Part shown: piece by piece, positions 45,817 through 48,087 of the stretch
Numbering within the stretch: position 1 is the first letter of the stretch
Layout: every line of letters starts with the position of its first letter
Notes under the pieces: generated by a model
Told to the model about the DNA's origin: nothing
Databases searched by the model: none
The model's input: only the letters and a program-made list of their open reading frames with translations
Source: Prorocentrum cordatum
Taxonomy: Eukaryota; Sar; Dinophyceae; Prorocentrales; Prorocentraceae
Length of the DNA: 48,087 bases
NCBI GenBank assembly: GCA_963575745.1
Contig: CAUYUJ010007233.1
Span: forward strand, 1 to 48,087
Direction of reading: 5' to 3'
Translations under genes and position numbers: made by a program

Positions 45817-47463
45817 ATGCCGGAGGGCCTCCTGGCGGAGGCGGTCGGCGCTGCGGCTGGCGCAGGAGCGGGCACTGCAGCGGCCCGCCTCGCTGGTGGC
45901 CCGGTGGCGGCTTGGCTGGAGTCCGTCGCGGAGGCGGACGCGGCCTGGGTGGCGACGGTGGCGGCGGCCCGCCAGCTCGCCGTCGTGGAGTGCTACCGCC
46001 TCGACGCGGACGACGCCGCATCCGTGGTCGAGGACGAGTCCGGTGTCCCGGGCGGCGGGGGCCTGCCCCTGGCGGGCGCCCGCTGGGTGGACGCCCTCGA
46101 GCGGGCGTGGCTCCCGTGCAGTGCTCCGGAGAATGTGGAGCTGGCGGCCGAGGCAGTCGGCCTGGACGTGCTGAAGGCCGAGGCCGATGGCACGGCCGAG
46201 AGCGTGCTAGTGCAGGAGCTGGAGCAGGAGGTCGTGACCGAGGTAACGCCCTTCCCGACGCTGGAGGAGAATATCGTGGAGCTGAAGGCCGAGGCCGACG
46301 GCCTGGTCGTGCAGAAGGCCGAGGCCGACAGCAAGGAGATTTGCGGCGAGGGCGACTACACCTTCCCCGAGGTGGCCCCCTTCCCGACGCTGGAGGAGAA
46401 GATCGAGGAGCTGACGGCCGAGGCCGACGGCTTGGGCGTGCTGGAGGCCGTGGCCGGTAGCAGGGCCAAGTGCGCGCACGAGCATGAGGAGGCCGAGGCC
46501 GTTGACCTGGCCATGCAGGCTGAGGCCGATGGCATGGCCGAGCGCGAGCACGTGCAGGCGCTGAAACAGGAGGTCGAGGCCGAGGGCGGCTGCACTTTCC
46601 CCGAGGTGACGGCCGTCCCGACGTTGGTGACCGATGGCTTCGACGTGGACGGCAGGGAGGTTCAGGGCAACGGGGGACCTTGGGCAGTGCGGTCGATATG
46701 GGCGGACTCCATCGACGAGGAGGAGGTGTTCGAGGAGCGCTGGGAGGCCGTCTTTCGCGCCAACCGCGGTGCGGCCGAGGCGCGCGGCGCGGCGGAGGCG
46801 CGCTGCCGGCTCCGGAACGACGTGCTGGCCCTGACGCCGCTGGCCGTGTCGCCACCCGCGGAGGCGGCGGCCGCTGGCAGGAGGCGGAAGGCCAAGAAGA
46901 AGAAGGTGCGGGTCGTCGACGTCGAGGTGGGCAAGGAGGTCGACGGCGTGCACGGCGAGAAGCAGGAGGGGTGGCTGGAGGAGCCTGGCGTTGGCGTCGA
47001 GTTCGTGGACTCCGAGGCCGCGGACGGCCAGGTGACGAGGAGCGTGGGCGAGTGCGAGAGCAGCAGCTGCGAGGAGCTGTGGGCTCAAGTGCGCTCCCTG
47101 GCGCCGAAAGACCATCAGGTGGCGATGGCGATCCTCGGCGCGGTTGGGGAGTACTGGGTGAAGTCCGAGGGCTACTGCTACTGGGCGCTGGCGGACGACC
47201 TCGGTTTTGAGGTGCTCCAGCGGGCCACGTGCAAGCTCAACCTCGCGGTGCAGGACGCCGTCGTTCAGGGCCAGGGCTTCAGCTCGGGCATGGTGCACGA
47301 CCTGGGCCAGAAGCTCCTGGAGGGTGGCTTCGCGGACTGCGCCGTGAGCTGGGGCGTGGCGGTGGCGGCTCGCCACGCCGCTGTGGAGTCCCGCGGGCGC
47401 GCGCGTCGGGGCCGCGGGCGCTACGTAGGGAGGGGGAGCACGCGCGGGGAGGGCCCAAACTGA
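45817..47463 (+). CDS. Hypothetical protein with internal acidic repeats and an Arg/Gly-rich C-terminus, 548 aa
   Basis: The best gene in the window: one uninterrupted frame from ATG (45817) to TGA (47461-47463), with strong G/C-ending codon bias (GCG, GTG, GAG, CTG) and no triplet-repeat origin. Residues 1-115 are Ala-rich. About 115-290 hold a degenerate repeat (phrases such as PFPTLEENIVELKAEADGL and PFPTLEEKIEELTAEADGLG, 43 residues apart), acidic and probably helical or coiled coil. A basic patch GRRRKAKKKK (354-363) could be a nuclear localisation signal. About 418-520 form a compact non-repetitive region (CEELWAQVRSLAPKDHQVAM, then YWALADDLGFEVLQRATCKL). The last 25 residues are Arg/Gly-rich, suggesting RNA or nucleic-acid contact. 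No signal peptide or membrane segment. No family recognised. The frame is open upstream through the TCC tract, so an earlier exon is possible; this ATG is the first in frame. Confidence 0.75.
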   Translation: MPEGLLAEAVGAAAGAGAGTAAARLAGGPVAAWLESVAEADAAWVATVAAARQLAVVECYRLDADDAASVVEDESGVPGGGGLPLAGARWVDALERAWLPCSAPENVELAAEAVGLDVLKAEADGTAESVLVQELEQEVVTEVTPFPTLEENIVELKAEADGLVVQKAEADSKEICGEGDYTFPEVAPFPTLEEKIEELTAEADGLGVLEAVAGSRAKCAHEHEEAEAVDLAMQAEADGMAEREHVQALKQEVEAEGGCTFPEVTAVPTLVTDGFDVDGREVQGNGGPWAVRSIWADSIDEEEVFEERWEAVFRANRGAAEARGAAEARCRLRNDVLALTPLAVSPPAEAAAAGRRRKAKKKKVRVVDVEVGKEVDGVHGEKQEGWLEEPGVGVEFVDSEAADGQVTRSVGECESSSCEELWAQVRSLAPKDHQVAMAILGAVGEYWVKSEGYCYWALADDLGFEVLQRATCKLNLAVQDAVVQGQGFSSGMVHDLGQKLLEGGFADCAVSWGVAVAARHAAVESRGRARRGRGRYVGRGSTRGEGPN

Positions 47464-47753
47464 GTGTGGGCGGGCCCGCTCGACCCGTGCGTGCTGTCGG
47501 ATCCGCCTCGGTACCTGGCTTGGGCGGCCCCGTGTGGCGTGCCCGTCGGTCTTCCTGGGGTGCCGTGCCGCCTGGCCCGTGGGCCTGTGCGGGTGGGGGC
47601 GTGCCTTACTCTGATCCCTCTGTGGAGGGCTCCGAGTAGGTCGCGCGTCGGCGTCGGGGTCTGGGTCCTCGTCGCCGCTTCGGCCTCGCGTAGGCGCGAG
47701 GCCACGAGGGGTGAGCAGTGGATCGACTCTGCCCCCCATGCCGCGCCGATCCT
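47464..47753. other. 3' flank of the 548-aa gene
   Basis: GC-rich unique sequence; no AATAAA-like signal stands out (dinoflagellates often lack it). Confidence 0.45.
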
Positions 47754-47912
47754 CCCTTCCTCCTCCCTTCTTCCTCCCTTCCTCCTCCTCCTCCTCCTCC
47801 TTTCCTCCTCCTCCTACGTTCCTGGGCGGGGTGGGGCTATCAGGCCTCTGTCGGCGATGCATGGGCGATTGGGGGATCGATGCGTTCCCCCCTGAGCCTA
47901 TCACCCCCTAAC
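47754..47912 (+). repeat. TCC run and family H dispersed sequence, copy H2
   Basis: TCC-rich to 47815, then CGTTCCTGGGCGGGGTGGGG, CTATCAGGCCTCTGTCGGCG and ATGCATGGGCGATTGGGGGA. The end GAGCCTATCACCCCC (about 47893) is a weak inverted match of GGGGTGGGGCTATC. Confidence 0.7.
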
Positions 47913-47947
47913 GTTGCACCCTGGTTTTCGGGCCATATCCCGGCTCT

Positions 47948-48061
47948 CCGATGGCCGTTGGGACGATCCTGGCACCCCGCGAGGCGCAGCAACTGGCAGA
48001 CACCCCGACGCTGGAAAGCTCGCGAGAACCGACGACAACGCTTGAAAACCTTGAACCTCGG
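47948..48061 (+). repeat. Family O dispersed sequence, copy O2
   Basis: GGGACGATCCTGGCACCCCG, GCGAGGCGCAGCAACTGGCA, CTGGAAAGCTCGCGAGAACC and CCTTGAACCTCGG follow O1 in order. Confidence 0.65.
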
Positions 48062-48087
48062 ATAATCTGGCATTCAACATCGATCCG

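Noticed and set aside
45350-46855. 501-codon minus-strand frame over the 548-aa gene
   Set aside because: It is the antisense of a GC-rich coding frame, with Pro/Arg-rich composition expected from reading that codon bias backwards.
46207-47904. 565-codon minus-strand frame over the 548-aa gene
   Set aside because: It is also antisense. The plus strand has the coherent repeat structure and codon bias; this frame is His/Leu/Arg-rich and runs into a TCC tract.
1-48087. Spliced-leader relics (expected in recycled dinoflagellate retrogenes), tRNA and rRNA genes
   Set aside because: I scanned for the CCGTAGCCATTTTGGCTCAAG leader and for GTTCGAATC-type tRNA T-arms by eye and found none; absence is not proven.

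Overview
The window looks like nuclear DNA of a eukaryote with a bloated, GC-rich, gene-poor and extremely repeat-rich genome. A dinoflagellate, perhaps Prorocentrum-like, is the best guess. The basis is (i) a decayed retroelement on the minus strand (about 10.13-14.26 kb) whose reverse-transcriptase/RNase H-like part is followed by a C5 cytosine-methyltransferase motif I, a combination reported from dinoflagellate retrotransposons; (ii) one long GC-rich intronless reading frame (45817-47463) in an ocean of repeats; (iii) no operons, Shine-Dalgarno pattern or other bacterial organisation. The species call is inference; I did not see a spliced-leader sequence, tRNA or rRNA.

Layout. 0-10 kb: GGA/TCC microsatellites, a 133-bp tandem duplication, dispersed elements A1, B1, K1 and a possible 247-aa minus-strand gene, then 11-12-bp minisatellites, CA-type and GA/TA repeats and an AT-rich island. 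10-14.3 kb: the retroelement relic. 14.4-20.3 kb: ATC/GAT repeats and a dense field of small foldback elements (A2-A4, C1, C5, D1, D2) around a broken plus-strand gene (16.2-16.8 kb). 20.4-25.7 kb: the largest TCC tract (about 745 bp), nested elements (K2 with J2 inside; A5 with B2), a filled/empty insertion-site pair and a glutamate-rich ORF. 26-30.8 kb: four different satellite-like blocks (GATCGAT-rich, GAC, a 292-bp unit with a CG-alternating near-palindrome, an 81-bp unit). 31-38.8 kb: A6-A8, J1, a tandem pair of hairpin elements (L) and C4/C6. 39-43.2 kb: TCC, GGA and ATGT tracts, several bounded by duplicated or inverted flanks. 43.2-48.1 kb: foldbacks E, J3, F2, then the one convincing gene.

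The main result is a set of at least ten families of short non-coding dispersed elements (named A-O here), many with terminal inverted repeats. Family A (about 165 bp, eight copies) shows exact 5-bp target-site duplications at four copies; K1 and J2 also show 5-bp duplications. Several microsatellite tracts lie inside these elements or between duplicated flanks, suggesting that element movement and microsatellite growth are linked here. All alignments were done by eye. Family letters are labels used only in this annotation.
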